Source: Polytrichum commune (taxonomy: Eukaryota > Streptophyta > Polytrichopsida > Polytrichales > Polytrichaceae). From it: a stretch of DNA of 64,000 bases. The stretch lies in assembly GCA_950295325.1 (NCBI GenBank), contig OX485807.1, positions 10,755,001 to 10,819,000 on the forward strand, written 5' to 3'. Position numbers and translations under genes: made by a program. Under the pieces are notes generated by a model. It ran no database searches and was not told the origin of the DNA. It was given only the letters and a program-made list of their open reading frames with translations. Shown here piece by piece: positions 24,213-35,999 of this stretch (the stretch's first letter is position 1; the number at the start of each line of letters is the position of its first letter).

Positions 24213-25442
24213 GCTCCAACAGTCCGGCAACAAGATGACTTGTTTATATGAAGCTACAGTGGACGACATGATCCGTGCCTTCATGCAAATTGCAAATTAC
24301 CGGACATGGTTGAAAGGGGGGTCTGATGGTAAAGGTCTTGATTCGGCATCCTTGAAACTCAAAGCGGCTGCCAGGTGTGGAGATCCAAAAATGTTGGCCG
24401 ATGCCATGAAGTCTTATCCAGGGGCAGAAGACGTCAACACTAGAGATTGTGCATTGGAAGGGTCAGAGCTCTTTGGTTCCACCAAACGCAAACTCAACCT
24501 ACCACCGGGTGTTAATTGTGACTCTCATTGACCCGACAAAGTGAACTATTCCATTCCTCGTCTGAACACCCGAGCAACTCGTCAACGCATAGAGGAATCG
24601 TTGAGTTCTACAATTCATGGTGTGGCTCATACTACATCCGTGTTAGAGACAGATTATCTTGCTTCCAAGTGGCACATTGCAAGATTACCACCCAACTCAG
24701 CCAAACGATGTTGGGCACTGCAGGCCATCACAGGGACTATGTGCAATGCCAAAGTCGGGACTGGGAAACATGGCACACCTACTCCAACATACAAAGGGCT
24801 CAGGAAGGAATTTCGCTCTTCCAACAATGTGGAGTATGAATTTTGGTTTTGCCTTGACGACATCAAACGTTGTGTGAGTGGCAGTAAGAAGAAATATGTG
24901 TTGGACTGGCCTATAGTACCCAACACATGGCCGGTGAAGATAGGTACCAATCTATCGCGAGAGGAGGTTTTGGCACTTGAAGATGTTGGATTTCAAGTAC
25001 AGCAGAGGGAGGCATTGTCCCCTCGTCGTAGGTTTTCAACAATCGCAACTCTCCCCATCCCTCGCTCGCATTTTTCTATGCCACCAAACCCGGACGCCCA
25101 CCCTACATTCAGGTTTGGAAAGACAGTGCGTTGTAATCCAACAGCACCGCTAGCGGATCACAAAAACAAATGGGAGAGCGCCGGGCTCATGGAGGGTTAC
25201 TATGTGGTTGGGGTCACTGCCATTCCATATCCGGGCTTTGGAGTGATAATCAACATTGTCTCCAAGCAGGATATCACCTACCATGTTACAATTGGCGACA
25301 TCCCGCATTGCACATGCCCGGATTTCACGAAAATGTCCTCTTATGCATTGGGAAAGAAAGGAAAATGGGTGTATTGTAAACATCTTTATTATGTGTTTAG
25401 ATTTTTGTGCAAGGTGGATTACGAGAGTGACAAGTTCATTCA

Positions 25443-26200
25443 TGCACCTACATATACCTATAACGAGGTCATGCGACTACTTGAACTTGCTGGTATTGTA
25501 GAGTGTGAGTAGTATTGCAAATGGTCTATTAAGTACCATATATTTGAATGTCAAAATATGACATGTTTTTGTTTGGATTTTTATAATAAAAATCAGCAAT
25601 GGGCTGGAAGTATTTCAAATGATTCAGTAACTTCATTTCTATTTAGACTACGACCCAACCGTGAGCGGTTTGATTGATTGACATGGATAAATAATAACAA
25701 GTTTCTAAAAATTAAAAATAATTGAGAAGATTCTACGCACATCCGCGTAGTAACGTCTTCTTGGTATCCGCCTATAAATTATTCCTGCTTTATCACTAGC
25801 TCAATTTGGGATAGCACCAGTCAATGTAACCAACCGGATTCGAACCCGGGTTGATACAGACCTAATACCAGTCTCTTACACAACTCGCATCCACAGGCGG
25901 ATGTCTCAAAACCTAGTAGTTACCTACATATTGACTATTTCTAATATCTAATTTCCTTTCATTTGTAGATTCTGGGCCTTAATTCAACCCGTGAGCAGTT
26001 TGAGTGGCTCACAATTATGGCACCTACATGTACGTATAATGAGGTTATGCACCTACTTGAGCTTGATGGTGTTGTGGAATGTGAGTAGTTGTGCAAGTGT
26101 TGGTTGTAACTACATGTATAAGGATGTCAATAAATGACATGTATTGGTTTGGATTATTATAATAAAAGTCAGCAATGAATTGAAAGTGTTTTAAATGATC
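25443..26200 (+). repeat. Duplicated transposase 3' end
   Basis: Codons for CAPTYTYNEVMRLLELAGIVECE-like sequence plus about 130 bp of 3' flank (25443-25640) recur at about 26020-26190 with roughly 80% similarity by eye. The intervening part holds a tRNA-like SINE. Confidence 0.7.
25700..25915 (-). mobile_element. Putative tRNA-derived SINE
   Basis: On the minus strand the sequence contains CCGGGTTCGAATCCGG, a perfect T-arm with the RNA polymerase III B box, and about 35 bp upstream a weaker A-box-like GCGAGTTGTGTAAGAG. There is no acceptor stem, so it is not a tRNA gene. The rest is non-coding. I did not find a convincing target duplication. Confidence 0.5.
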
Positions 26201-26344
26201 TATGGAAATAGGGCCCTTTCACTTGTGCTTCATTTAAAATATTGGCAATTTACAATTGAAAATATGCAATTAATTTGTCAAAATTTTGGTTGTGTACCCT
26301 AAACCCGTGTGTCTTTACTAAATTTGGAATCATTGCTCATATGT

Positions 26345-26418
26345 TACTGCTCATTGCTCATGTGTTACTGCTCACCGCTCACCGCTCACTGCTCATCGCT
26401 CATAAGATAGCTTCCCTC
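26345..26418 (-). repeat. Right terminal inverted repeat
   Basis: GCTCATTGCTCATGTGTTAC, GCTCACCGCTCACCGCTCAC and GCTCATAAGATAGCTTCCCTC are the reverse of the left end at 14430-14502. Confidence 0.75.
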
Positions 26419-26426
26419 TAATTAAT
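26419..26426. repeat. Target-site duplication of the 12-kb transposon, right
   Basis: TAATTAAT, identical to 14422-14429. Confidence 0.75.
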
Positions 26427-26439
26427 GTAGTCCACTTCT

Positions 26440-26760
26440 TTTAAGATAGGAAACATGTGATTTGTACACAACAATTAGTGAATCCAAATCGAGGTTGTAG
26501 TCACTTTCCTCATATGTTTTTGGAGTTCATACGAATATTTATCTAATATGAAAGCGAAGATTCTCGTGCTCATTAAGTGGCAACACAAGCTCCCCAATTA
26601 TGTTGATTATTGAACTTAGAATGGTTATCATATTATGAGCATATTATCCAATCTCTTTTAAACACATGGTTTTTGGGTATCCGTTCTTGGAGCCACACAT
26701 AACCACATACCACTCCAATATAGGTCTATGATTAAGATAAGTTATCAAGAGAAGTTGGTT
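26440..26760 (+). repeat. Dispersed ~300-bp repeat, copy 1
   Basis: Shares long stretches (TAGGAAACATGTGATT, AATCCAAATCGAGGTTGTAG, TGTTGATTATTGAACTTAGA, ACCACTCCAATATAGGT) with 31655-31975. In inverse it matches 28700-29090 and 49100-49400. It is probably a non-autonomous transposon family. No coding potential. Confidence 0.7.
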
Positions 26761-28699
26761 TAGTTGTGACTTTGTGTATGGTAAGGGTGTTTCTAAGCGC
26801 TTCTAAGTGTTTCTACATTTGATTTATAAAGTGGCAACATTTGTGTCTCAATTGTTAGTAAATTATGCATGGTGGGAGTAACTTCATGGTGCGAAATGTC
26901 AAGAAGTTGTTTTTGATGAGATACATTAATGGTCTGCAAATTTGAGAGCATTTTTCTTGTGGAGAAGTAGATTTATTGTTTGAGAGATATGGCCTCTTTG
27001 AGAGATGTAACTAGACCTTGATGCAAGTTTTAGAAACCAATTTTTGGTTTGAGAAAAAAACATCACCATAGTTTGCAGTTTACAATATTTCAGGCCTTGG
27101 ATAACTAACCAACTAATTCAACTATTAGTTAACTAGTTTCCTTTCGTAACTATAGTTGTTTGTGATTTGACTTGCCAAATGTAGTTAACTATAGTTGTTC
27201 CAAATTCAGTTTGTCAAAAAATCTAGTTAATTATTTAGTTAATTAAAGTTGAGTGCAACCTGCTCACATAATTCTATTGTTGTGTTGTAGTGTCATTAGT
27301 GTGTTACTGAGGTCAACATGTTCCTAAAGATAAACAAGCATTTACTCATTTTGGACGTATATGAGGTAATCAAGTTTAGCTCACAATGAGAGTCTTTTAT
27401 TCCCAAGCGATCGGCTATGCCGGAATGCAACACCAATGATGAAGACAAGGACAACTTTGAAGCAAATGATGAATATGAGGCTTAACATTCATATTGGTTT
27501 GAAAATTTTAAAGTTAATTATAGTTGTTCCCCAAAAATGTATTGAGAAAAACCTAGTTAACTGTAGGTATTTTGGCAGTTGCCCAAGGTTTGCAATATTT
27601 GATCATGAAATTTGGTATTAGCAAGATGGGAGGGCTTGGGAGTATCATGCCAAGTTTGGAGAGGTTTGGATCATAGCATTTAGAGCTATATAGTGGGAAA
27701 CTTGACTATGTTAGATTAGAGATAATAATACAACTTGAAAGGTAAAGCAATTGGTTCAAGTGAGTTTAAACAATTCATTAAGAATGAATAACATCCATAG
27801 CACTTATAGACTACAAATACAAGAAGCCATGTGCTTTCGGACATAAAACTACATACTTCTTAACACTACTAGGTAGTCATAAACCTTTCTATCTGAAATT
27901 TTAATGGGATTAGAAGTACATCAAGGGGGAGTCAAAATTGTTGATCCCGTAGAGTAACAATGTGCAAATGGATTATATAAGAAAATGAATACTACTATCA
28001 ACCTAATGATCAAGTTGATAGAAAGACTTAAGAATACCCAGTGCAATGCTCAAGTGCTCACCATTACCAAATGCATTTGTCTAGGCAAGAATAAATTACT
28101 GGATACAACCATACCTCTCATGCAACCAACATAAAAATTCTAAAATAGTATGCAATATGGAACATTTTTTGGTGGTTGATTTGATATTGAATTGAGCTAC
28201 AAAGGCCCAAAATTAATCTACTTGTGCATGATGATGCACGAAACAACCAATGGAAGTTCTCTCATTGCATGTCACATCATGAACCTTCCGGACATGTGGC
28301 CCCCCACCCCCTAGTACAACTTGTACAATTATTAATGTGGTCCACTATAATTTTGTAATACCAAAATTATTTTGGTCAATATAACTTTTCTTGATCCATA
28401 CCAATTTTGAGCCCACAATATCTTTTGTTCAAAACCGACAATATAAAATCAATGTCTTCTCCGTGAACATGGATTACTGTGAGTTAGAAAATATAATAGC
28501 TATATTATACCAAACATATCAATATTCTACTATGATTTTATAATTTGATATTTTAATATTAATTGTTTGATTAATTGTAAGTCACCCTAATTTTCAACCC
28601 ACACATAAAATATAGTGGGCCAAGGTAATTCTCACCCATACTAACTTTCAACTACAATAATAGGTGTGATCATTATAGTTGTGAATAAGGTTGATGTAC
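26761..28699. other. AT-rich intergenic DNA
   Basis: No gene or RNA recognised. Short repeats of TAGTTAACTATAGTTGTT occur near 27110-27240 and 27510-27560, which are diverged direct copies. Confidence 0.5.
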
Positions 28700-29090
28700 T
28701 TAATTCCAAAATAATAATAAATCGGACACCTATACTTGAGTGGTATGTTGTTAGGTGTGGATCTAAGAGGGACTTAAAAAAAAGACATGTTTTTAAAGAT
28801 TAGACTACACGCTCAAAATACGCTAATTATTCTAGGTTCAATAGTCGCCATAATCGGGGGGGGGGGGGCTATATGACCACTTAATGAGCACATGAATCTT
28901 CACCTTCATAAAGAATGAGAAGTTGATATGAACTTCAAAACTTTCATATAACTTAGATGTGCTTAATTCGGATACTTTTCTCTCTGCACCCACTTCTAGT
29001 AAGATATGAAACACGCAATTAGTGTGAGATCATTAGCGGATCCACATTGTGTCTTTAGCCATTTACCTCCGTAACATTACTCATATGTGT
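28700..29090 (-). repeat. Dispersed ~300-bp repeat, inverted copy 2
   Basis: Reads in reverse as the 26440-26760 family (ACACCTATACTTGAGTGGTATG; CCACTTCTAGTAAGATATGAAAC). A 14-base G run interrupts it near 28857-28870. Confidence 0.65.
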
Positions 29091-29704
29091 GTATCAATGC
29101 TTTATGGGGCTAGGAATTTGTTGGGCATTATGCTCTTCTAATTATGGGCTACGTTGACAATTTGGGTATGCTAAGCATGAGAATTGTTTCACAAATCCGG
29201 GTGGGGGTTATTGGCATTGTGATGTTAACTTGTTTCTAATCTATTTAAATGGATGGGGTCAATTGATGTATGGATGGATTGGGCCCCATATGAATCCCCA
29301 ACTCATAAATTAACATGCAAGCTAGGTTTGTTTAAGAAAAGTGTTGTACCCACTAGCGGGTATTTTCGTCAGTGCATGAGCCTCTAACAATCTACCCTTG
29401 TTTTAGAAAGGGAGCAAAAATCATATTTTGAGGAATGCTAACTTACCTTACATTCAACTATATGTTAGGTGCCCAACTCACAGCATGTCGAGAGAAAGTG
29501 ACAGAGAACATGCCAAAAGTGCCACTTTTGCACTCTTGTGGTGCCCCACATGGCACCGGACAACCCTAATCATTCCCGGCTGCTCGCCGTTGCGGATCGA
29601 AAGCACAAGGAGCGAAAGAGAGCACAATTCAACAAGAAGCAGAAGAAGAGGAAGAAGAGGTTGATCTTGTGGGAGGCAGTAGCAATCGTACGAGGGCAGG
29701 AGAG

Positions 29705-32700
29705 ATGGCAGGAAAGGGCACGGTGTGTGTGACGGGCGCATCGGGATTCATCGCCTCATGGGTTGTTAAGATGCTGCTGGAGAGGGGTTACACCGTCAAG
29801 GGCACGGTCCGCAACCCAGGTTTGTATTTATGAGGCTCGCGCTGATGCTCACATATGCTGAATCTTCAGTTTTGTCGATACCAAAGCTCTTAATTGTCCT
29901 TTCCAGGAACGTAAATGAATGAGGCAATCCAACTAAGTTTACCTCTCATCTGTGCAATTCGGTGACAAAACTGTCGGTCTGGTATCGTCTTTTTTACACC
30001 ATTCGGGTATCTAAAATGAGGATTTCACATTCTTGGGGACTAGTAGGGTGTGGTGGCTATTTGACGACATTTCTTGTTTTCAATACCTTTGGGTCTATAT
30101 ACCATAGGCAAAGGCGAAACGCGAAACCCAGGTATCAATCTGGTTAAGAATGGTATGGACCCAAATAATAACTCGGCTATACAATGATTCTCTCACCTTG
30201 ATATACCCACCAAATATTTGAGTAGTATTGCAATTTTGATACCATTATCGATGTTGAATACTGACACCGTGCATTTACCTATATACCAGACCAACACGTG
30301 GATGCCACTATGATACGCTCAGCAGTGATTCCTAGAAATGAGGATACTGATATTGGAGATTTGTTCCTTTTGAGGCTAAATAGAAGTGGATGGGTTGATT
30401 GATTGTGCACAGAGAAAGCCAAGCACTTGCTGCAACTTCCCGGTGCTAGTGATCGGCTGCAGCTTGTCGCGGCGGACCTCCTTCAGCCAGGCGCCTTCGA
30501 CTCTGCCGTTGAAGGCTGCGAGGGAGTTTTCCACACCGCCTCACCTTTCTTCTACAAGAATATTACGGATCCCGAAGTCAGTTGCCTCCTTCCCAGTTCA
30601 TATTGAGTCTTTTTGCTATTTTACACTTAATAGATAGGGGGTCACACTGTGAGATGGGGATTATTGAAACAGGAGGCTCTAGAAGTGCAAAAATAAATAA
30701 TTTCGTATTGGTTCATTTAACCATGTGACTCATGGAGAGGAACCCCGCTTGGGGTTGAACTTGAACCGGCATGTGGATAGTTGGTTGTAGTGAGGTGGGA
30801 AAATCAACGCCCAAGTCCAAGTAGGTTAGGCGTGGTAAAACGTCGATGCTTGGAATGGAATGTAGTCGCCAAGTCGGTTAGTCGTCACAACACTATGCAT
30901 TAGAAATGGAAGGTGGTTGTGTGCACACATATAAGACACCAACATTCTTAACGAGGACTTCTCCATTGTATTACACCGTTTATGGGATTTAGTGTCACTT
31001 ACTATTTGAAATTACAAATGCTATAACTTCTTACTATAGAATCAATTTTTCCTAGAAAAGGTTAAATAGGTTGTTTGGACATTATACAACATAAACGACT
31101 TTACTTGGTAAAATTGCACAGTCCCAATACAAAGCAATAGCATTGCATAGCTCTGAATAGTACTTGACACTAAATACCATAACCTGTGTAGTGCAACCTC
31201 AAGTTTGCACTTGGGCAATATGGCCAGGGAATACTTCACTTTTAGTCTTGCCGTGGATTCCTTCTTCTTTTTTCCTTTTGCTAAAACTTCTTGGCATAGG
31301 AGAGGGGTACGAGTGCTTATGGAATAGGACACTCAACAAACAATTGGTGCTTGAATTCCAGTTTCGGAGTGGTAGGGCTGATGTTTTTATAACAATGGCA
31401 GGCCCAGTTTCTGAGTCCAGCACTCAAAGGGACGTTGAATGTGCTGGAATCCTGTGCTAAGGTGCGCCCGAAGCGGATTGTTCTGACCTCCTCTGTGGCG
31501 GCGGTCAGCTACACATCAAAACGGACCCCAACCAGCGTTGTGGATGAGAGCTTCTTCAGCGAGCCTGAAATTTGTCGCAAAGATCAGGTTCAGATTACAC
31601 CCCACTAAAGTGGCTTCCTGCAATAAGGTAGATTTGTCTGGAATGGTTCCCAGCCCACTTCTCCTAGGATATGAAACAAGTGATTAAAATGAGATGGTCG
31701 CCAAATCCAAATCGAGGCTGTAGCCACTTCTCTCATAATTTTGGGAGCTCATATGAATATCTTTATCATTGCCAAAGTGAAGATTCTATGCCCATTAAAT
31801 GGTCATATAGGTCCCCCCCCCCAAATTATGTTGACTATTGAGCTTAGAATGGTTATCATATTTTGAGCACATATTCCAGTCGCTTTCAAACACATCTCTT
31901 TTTCATGTCCATTCTTGAAGCCAGACTTAACATCATACCACTCAAATATAGGTGTTCTGCTTAAGATGACTAACCTAATTAGGCTATCTTAAGGGGTTTA
32001 GGCCATGCAGAATGTCACAGATTTGTTAGTAACACATGTTAAACGTTTCCTAGTATTAAGTACAAAAATGTTTCTCTCACAAGAATGACTGCCTTTGCCT
32101 TGAAGCTTGCCGTCCACATCTTAGGGTCAGCTTTTCACTTACATAGAGAATTGGGGCTTTGCAGCGATGGTATGTTTTGTCAAAGACACTCGCAGAGAAG
32201 GCAGCGTGGGACTTTGCTAAGGAGCATAACTTGGACATGGTGACAGTGAACCCTACCATGGTGATTGGCCCTATTCTACAATCCACTATGAACACCAGCA
32301 CTGAAGTGATCCTGGAGTTTCTTAATGGTGAGGTTTTGTAGGGGATTTCTGACAGGAGAATTTGCAATTTGTTGCACCTCAATCTTCTTTATTTACCCAC
32401 AGATTTGCAGGTTGTTTGTTCTCTTGTAGAAACAATTAATGAGTTGGAGTATTCTGGAAATTGACGTATGGGGTTGGTGTGCAAATGAAGGGACAAGCAA
32501 GACATTCTCAAACTTCTGCGTGGGATGGGTTGGTGTGAAAGACGTGGCCATGGCGCATATCTTGGCATATGAGAAGCCAGAGGCAGAAGGTCGATACATT
32601 GTCAATGCAGAAATACTCCATTACGGCGACATGGTCTCCAAACTTGCTGCACTTTATCCGCAGTACCCCATCGTAGCAAAGTGCGTACTTTCCTCCTTAA

Positions 32701-33052
32701 CCACAGCTTTAGCTTGTTGATTCTGCGTGAAGGTTTTGAAAGTTACTCTCTTTCATCAAGTGATGGTTTTGTACTTGCTTTCTTTATAGTAGCAGAAGCA
32801 AAGAGGAGGATGAAGGTCTGCTCATAAAACTAACACTAAGTTCCTAAACTTAGGTTCAGGTTCAAGCTTGCACAGTATCATTCATCCTGCCTTGGCTTGT
32901 GATGTGACAGGGATGCGGATGATTCATCGAGATGTCCAAGCTACAACCTTTCCTCTGAGAAAGTGAAAAAACTCGGTGTCACTTTGCAGCCTTTGGATGA
33001 CGTCATTCATGAGGCTGTCGAATCCTTGAGAGATCACAAATATCTGGAATGA
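29705..33052 (+). CDS. Cinnamoyl-CoA reductase-like / phenylacetaldehyde reductase-like SDR
   Basis: Six exons join to a 960-nt coding sequence (319 residues): 29705-29819, 30413-30576, 31402-31587, 32165-32327, 32491-32680, 32911-33052. All borders are GT-AG and in phase. The protein is an extended short-chain dehydrogenase. The NADP-binding motif [20 protein letters not shown] is at residues 7-26. [16 protein letters not shown] and the catalytic Ser region VLTSSVAAV follow. The catalytic YVLSK sits in [15 protein letters not shown], then [11 protein letters not shown]. True CCRs carry NWYCYGK there, so this is more like phenylacetaldehyde, tetraketide-pyrone or aliphatic aldehyde reductases. 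It probably acts in the cytosol, reducing an aldehyde, ketone or acyl-CoA with NADPH. The fourth intron is only about 160 bp. The gene looks intact. Confidence 0.88.
31655..31975 (+). repeat. Dispersed ~300-bp repeat inside intron 3 of the reductase gene
   Basis: Same family as 26440-26760, in the same orientation, lying in the third intron (31588-32164). A C-run at about 31810-31820 interrupts it. Confidence 0.7.
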
Positions 33053-34326
33053 GAGATTCTTTGGTCTCTCAGGAATCAGAAAGGGAATGCCACTTACTGT
33101 AGATTCTGTCAAAGTGCATGATCCCAAAGCTCAGAAACATGTAAAGACGGAGTTGAGTATCTAGAAGGTTTGGATGGTTTCTCCACCATAATCGTTGCCC
33201 ACAAGCAGGGTTGTGGAGGGTACTATGTAACAGACTTTGTTGGTAAATATCTGCGAGTGATCTACAATTGTTGGATAAATAGCCATCAACACAGAATGAA
33301 GTGCATATGGTTTGAGGTTGTTCATGATGAATAGATGCAGCCTGTCTCTGAGGCAGTGGGTTACTGAGGGGACGAGCACATGCATAGAGCAATTTCAAAG
33401 TTCTTTAGCCAATCTTATTTGACAAATCCTTTCTTCACAAATTGCCAATCTTTTGTGGTAGAATGTGATAGCAGGCTTTGAGAGGAAAGAAGATTATACA
33501 TGTGATGCATGGTGCACGCTCAGAAATTTCAGCTTCAAATGCTCAAGAATATTCAGTTCTTTTGAAGTTGTAGCAATCCCTTGTTCTCTCTGGAACCTCC
33601 TGACCTTGCAATCCTGTAGGTTCAATTAGATTGCGCACCTTGCTCTCCAAAGCATATTTGTGAGAATGTCAAATTAGAAACGCTCTCATACACACACCCC
33701 TTCCAACAAATTTTTCCTGGTAAATATTGCACAACAATAAACACAAATTGCAAACAACAAACTAGTGTAAAGGGTTTAGGGTTCCAGGTCTCCTGCCAAG
33801 ACATGCAACATATTCAGACTTAAAATGCTTGGCATAAGAGCACTCTACCACTGACCATGAATATCTCAACACTGGGGAAATTTGCTGCAAACATGTATCT
33901 TGGGATAGGCAAACCATGTTCAAAACAAACACTCAAAATTGCAACAAGCACCACAACAATTCTCTACAGGATGGAAACAAGCTTCACTGGTTTCATGCTG
34001 AAAACATGGAGTGGCTCCATTGAAGTATTGATAAAGGGGTAACTGTAAACACAGGTACAACAACAGCAGCTCTGTTTGATACAGACTGCACATGCACCGC
34101 TACCTCAGACATACTTAAACCCCGGCTATAGCTCCTGCTCAGTGACGAGATGAGACCTTTTCATGCAAATCCTCGCATTGACAAATTTCTTTCAGAAAAA
34201 GTAAAAGATGAATGCTCTGTCTATCTATCAATATGTCTATGTCTGTCTGTCTACCTATATGTCTAGTATTCATGTGTCTTATAAATGCTAATGCAATTGA
34301 GAAAGATAGGATACACTAATGTAAGA
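33053..34326. other. Spacer between convergent genes
   Basis: Holds the 3' region of the reductase gene and of the minus-strand PORR gene. No further gene seen. A CTAT/GTCT-rich simple tract is near 34215-34265. Confidence 0.5.
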
Positions 34327-35760
34327 CTACCAACGTTCGCGTGGTGTATCATCTATATTTGCCACAGCTAGCATCCTCTGTCTTTGTAGAGACGAATTTC
34401 CTACCTTGCCCGCGAGAAATTCCTCATCCTCATCATCGTCCCAATCATCATCATCCTCCCCATCACCCAAGTCGTCCTCATCATCATCACTCATTTCATC
34501 AAGCTTTTCGTCTTTTTTACCCTGGGCAACCAACTCCGCCATCCGTTCCTTGACCAAAACCAGAGGATCCTTCTCTTTCAGCTCCGAGTTATCATAGGCA
34601 TCCCGGAGGAAAACAGAGTCCCGGGTGCCTTTCAACGACACATAAAACATTTCAGGGTGCCTAATGAGCAAAGACCTAACTCGCTGGGAGAATTGAAAGT
34701 CCCTCCGAAAATGGGTAAGGTGATCCACCAAAATTTTCTTCTCCAACGTCAAACTTAACAGCTCGTGAACAACCAACATCGCATGCTTCTCTGCCTCAGC
34801 CGTGGCAGGATTCAACTGAGTTGTATCAGCATACGGAGAGATCACAGGAACTTCCTGAAACTTAATAAGCTTCTCCTTATCCTTCTTCTTAAGGCTATAC
34901 CCTTTGGGAAGGTTCAGTTTTTTCTTAAACCTCGGAACTCTCGCAAGCACATCCTCATCCTCTTCAACCACCGCCTCCTCACCTAAGCTCTTGGCAAGAT
35001 CTTCTTCCAGCTCTCTTCTAGCTTTCACCTTATCCCGGTCAGCTTTCTCGAGAGCAGTGACAGCCAATTCTGGATCCCAATGTGTAAGCTCAAGAACATC
35101 ACCCATATCCGACTCCGCCACTCGGAAGAACTGAGGATAATTCTTCAACAAACCCGTTTTAAAATCATCCGGTAAACCAAGCTCCCGACGTATGTGATTA
35201 ATCTTCTCCACCAAAATTCGCTGGTCAATTGACATCATTAACAGTTTTCGCAACTTAGTCACTAGAAACTCCTCCATCTCCTCCTTCAACTTCAGCTCCT
35301 CCAGATACTGCGCTTTAGCCTGCTTCGTAAACCTAAACCACTTGGCATTCACACCTTCCTCGTACACTTGAAACACGGCCGGGAACCTGTTCAGCATTGC
35401 TATGCACCGTCGCTTCCCGGTTAACCCTATGTACTTCCTATACTTCCCTAAGTCCCGCAACGACATCACCTGCCCCGGTTGCTTCACCAGCAGCTCCTTA
35501 ATCCTCAACACTATCTTCAGCTTCTTCTCCCGCTGTATGACATTATCCAGCTGGTAATCCTTCTTCCGCTTGATAACCGCAGTGGTGACGCCATGCTTTC
35601 TGATGCGAATGGAGCATGGAGAGGAGGAGGAAGATGGTGGGCACCTGAGAGCTTGTACGCAGCCGAAGAACGGTCGGCGTCCCAACACAAGTAGCGACGT
35701 GTCCCGTGTCGCTCCCGCTCCGCCACAAGCAATTCCCAGCGATGGCGACGCCAGCGCCAT
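34327..35760 (-). CDS. WTF1: PORR-domain organelle RNA-binding protein, WTF1-like
   Basis: Uninterrupted 477-residue frame from ATG at 35760. The N terminus (about residues 1-60) is Ser/Arg-rich with few acids, as in a chloroplast transit peptide. The PORR region (about 70-420) is seen in KLKIVLRIKELLVKQPGQV, KYRKYIGLTGKRRCIAMLNR, FPAVFQVYEEG, LLKNYPQFFRV and LLIRHPEMFYVSLKG. The C terminus is a long Asp/Glu tract (DDDWDDDEDEE). Arabidopsis WTF1 binds and promotes splicing of chloroplast group II introns with RNC1, and this protein has the length and tail expected of an orthologue. It is intronless. A mitochondrial PORR paralogue is less likely given the acidic tail. It converges on the reductase gene upstream. 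Confidence 0.9.
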   Translation of the reverse strand: MALASPSLGIACGGAGATRDTSLLVLGRRPFFGCVQALRCPPSSSSSPCSIRIRKHGVTTAVIKRKKDYQLDNVIQREKKLKIVLRIKELLVKQPGQVMSLRDLGKYRKYIGLTGKRRCIAMLNRFPAVFQVYEEGVNAKWFRFTKQAKAQYLEELKLKEEMEEFLVTKLRKLLMMSIDQRILVEKINHIRRELGLPDDFKTGLLKNYPQFFRVAESDMGDVLELTHWDPELAVTALEKADRDKVKARRELEEDLAKSLGEEAVVEEDEDVLARVPRFKKKLNLPKGYSLKKKDKEKLIKFQEVPVISPYADTTQLNPATAEAEKHAMLVVHELLSLTLEKKILVDHLTHFRRDFQFSQRVRSLLIRHPEMFYVSLKGTRDSVFLRDAYDNSELKEKDPLVLVKERMAELVAQGKKDEKLDEMSDDDEDDLGDGEDDDDWDDDEDEEFLAGKVGNSSLQRQRMLAVANIDDTPRERW

Positions 35761-35999
35761 CCCTTATGATTAGCGAATTGGACCCGGAGCAGCGAACGAC
35801 GGAGAAGAGAGGAGTGGATAACATAAGCTTCGCGATGGCGATGGCGATGGCGAGGGCGAGGGCAATGGCGAGCTTGAGTTGATGAGCAACGTGCAAGGGT
35901 GTTGGGGGTTTGGGTTTTAAAGGACTAGTGCTTTACACGACATAACCGATCGCTCATCCAAGGGCACACGGGTTATCGGAACTCATCACAAATTTACAT

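Larger units (their letters stand above)
21553..25512 (+). pseudogene. SWIM-type Mutator-like transposase
   Basis: ATG at 21553 starts a frame that continues with four nonsense codons: TGA 21667, TAA 23263, TAA near 23662 and TGA 24529. Each is explicable as CGA to TGA or CAA to TAA. One intron (donor CTT|GTAAGT near 23685, acceptor TTCATAG|GATATGAC near 24146) restores the frame. The N-terminal third has Cys/His-rich segments (CDGHPWC, CHNDYC, CKVC..C). A DDE-like core includes TCHVYD, FMVDSAQANW and a CLFHW motif. NLAETVHNKW follows the intron, as in MULE proteins. A SWIM finger (CTCPDF...YCKHLYYV) lies near 25310-25390. It would catalyse cut-and-paste transposition. It is divergent from the methyltransferase-like gene. 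Confidence 0.75.
14430..26418. mobile_element. ~12-kb Mutator-like transposon with methyltransferase-like cargo gene
   Basis: The ends are inverted repeats. The left end starts GGGGGAGTGCTATCTTATGAG and then repeats GCGGTGAGCAATGA-type motifs to about 14502. The right end, read in reverse (26418-26345), starts GAGGGAAGCTATCTTATGAG with the same GAGCGGTGAGC motifs. TAATTAAT flanks both. Inside are a minus-strand ParB/methyltransferase-like gene and a divergent plus-strand SWIM-type transposase, with palindrome arrays in their introns. Eight bases is short for Mutator (usually 9) and typical of hAT, but the transposase architecture is MULE-like. Both genes carry nonsense changes, so this copy is probably inactive. 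Confidence 0.75.

Noticed and set aside
25830-25870. tRNA gene on the minus strand
   Set aside because: Only a good T-arm (CCGGGTTCGAATCCGG) is present. Acceptor and anticodon stems cannot be drawn, so a SINE is more likely.
35543-35896. 117-codon frame upstream of and overlapping the PORR gene
   Set aside because: Different frame over the PORR transit-peptide region and promoter. Low-complexity ALALAIAIAIAK content.
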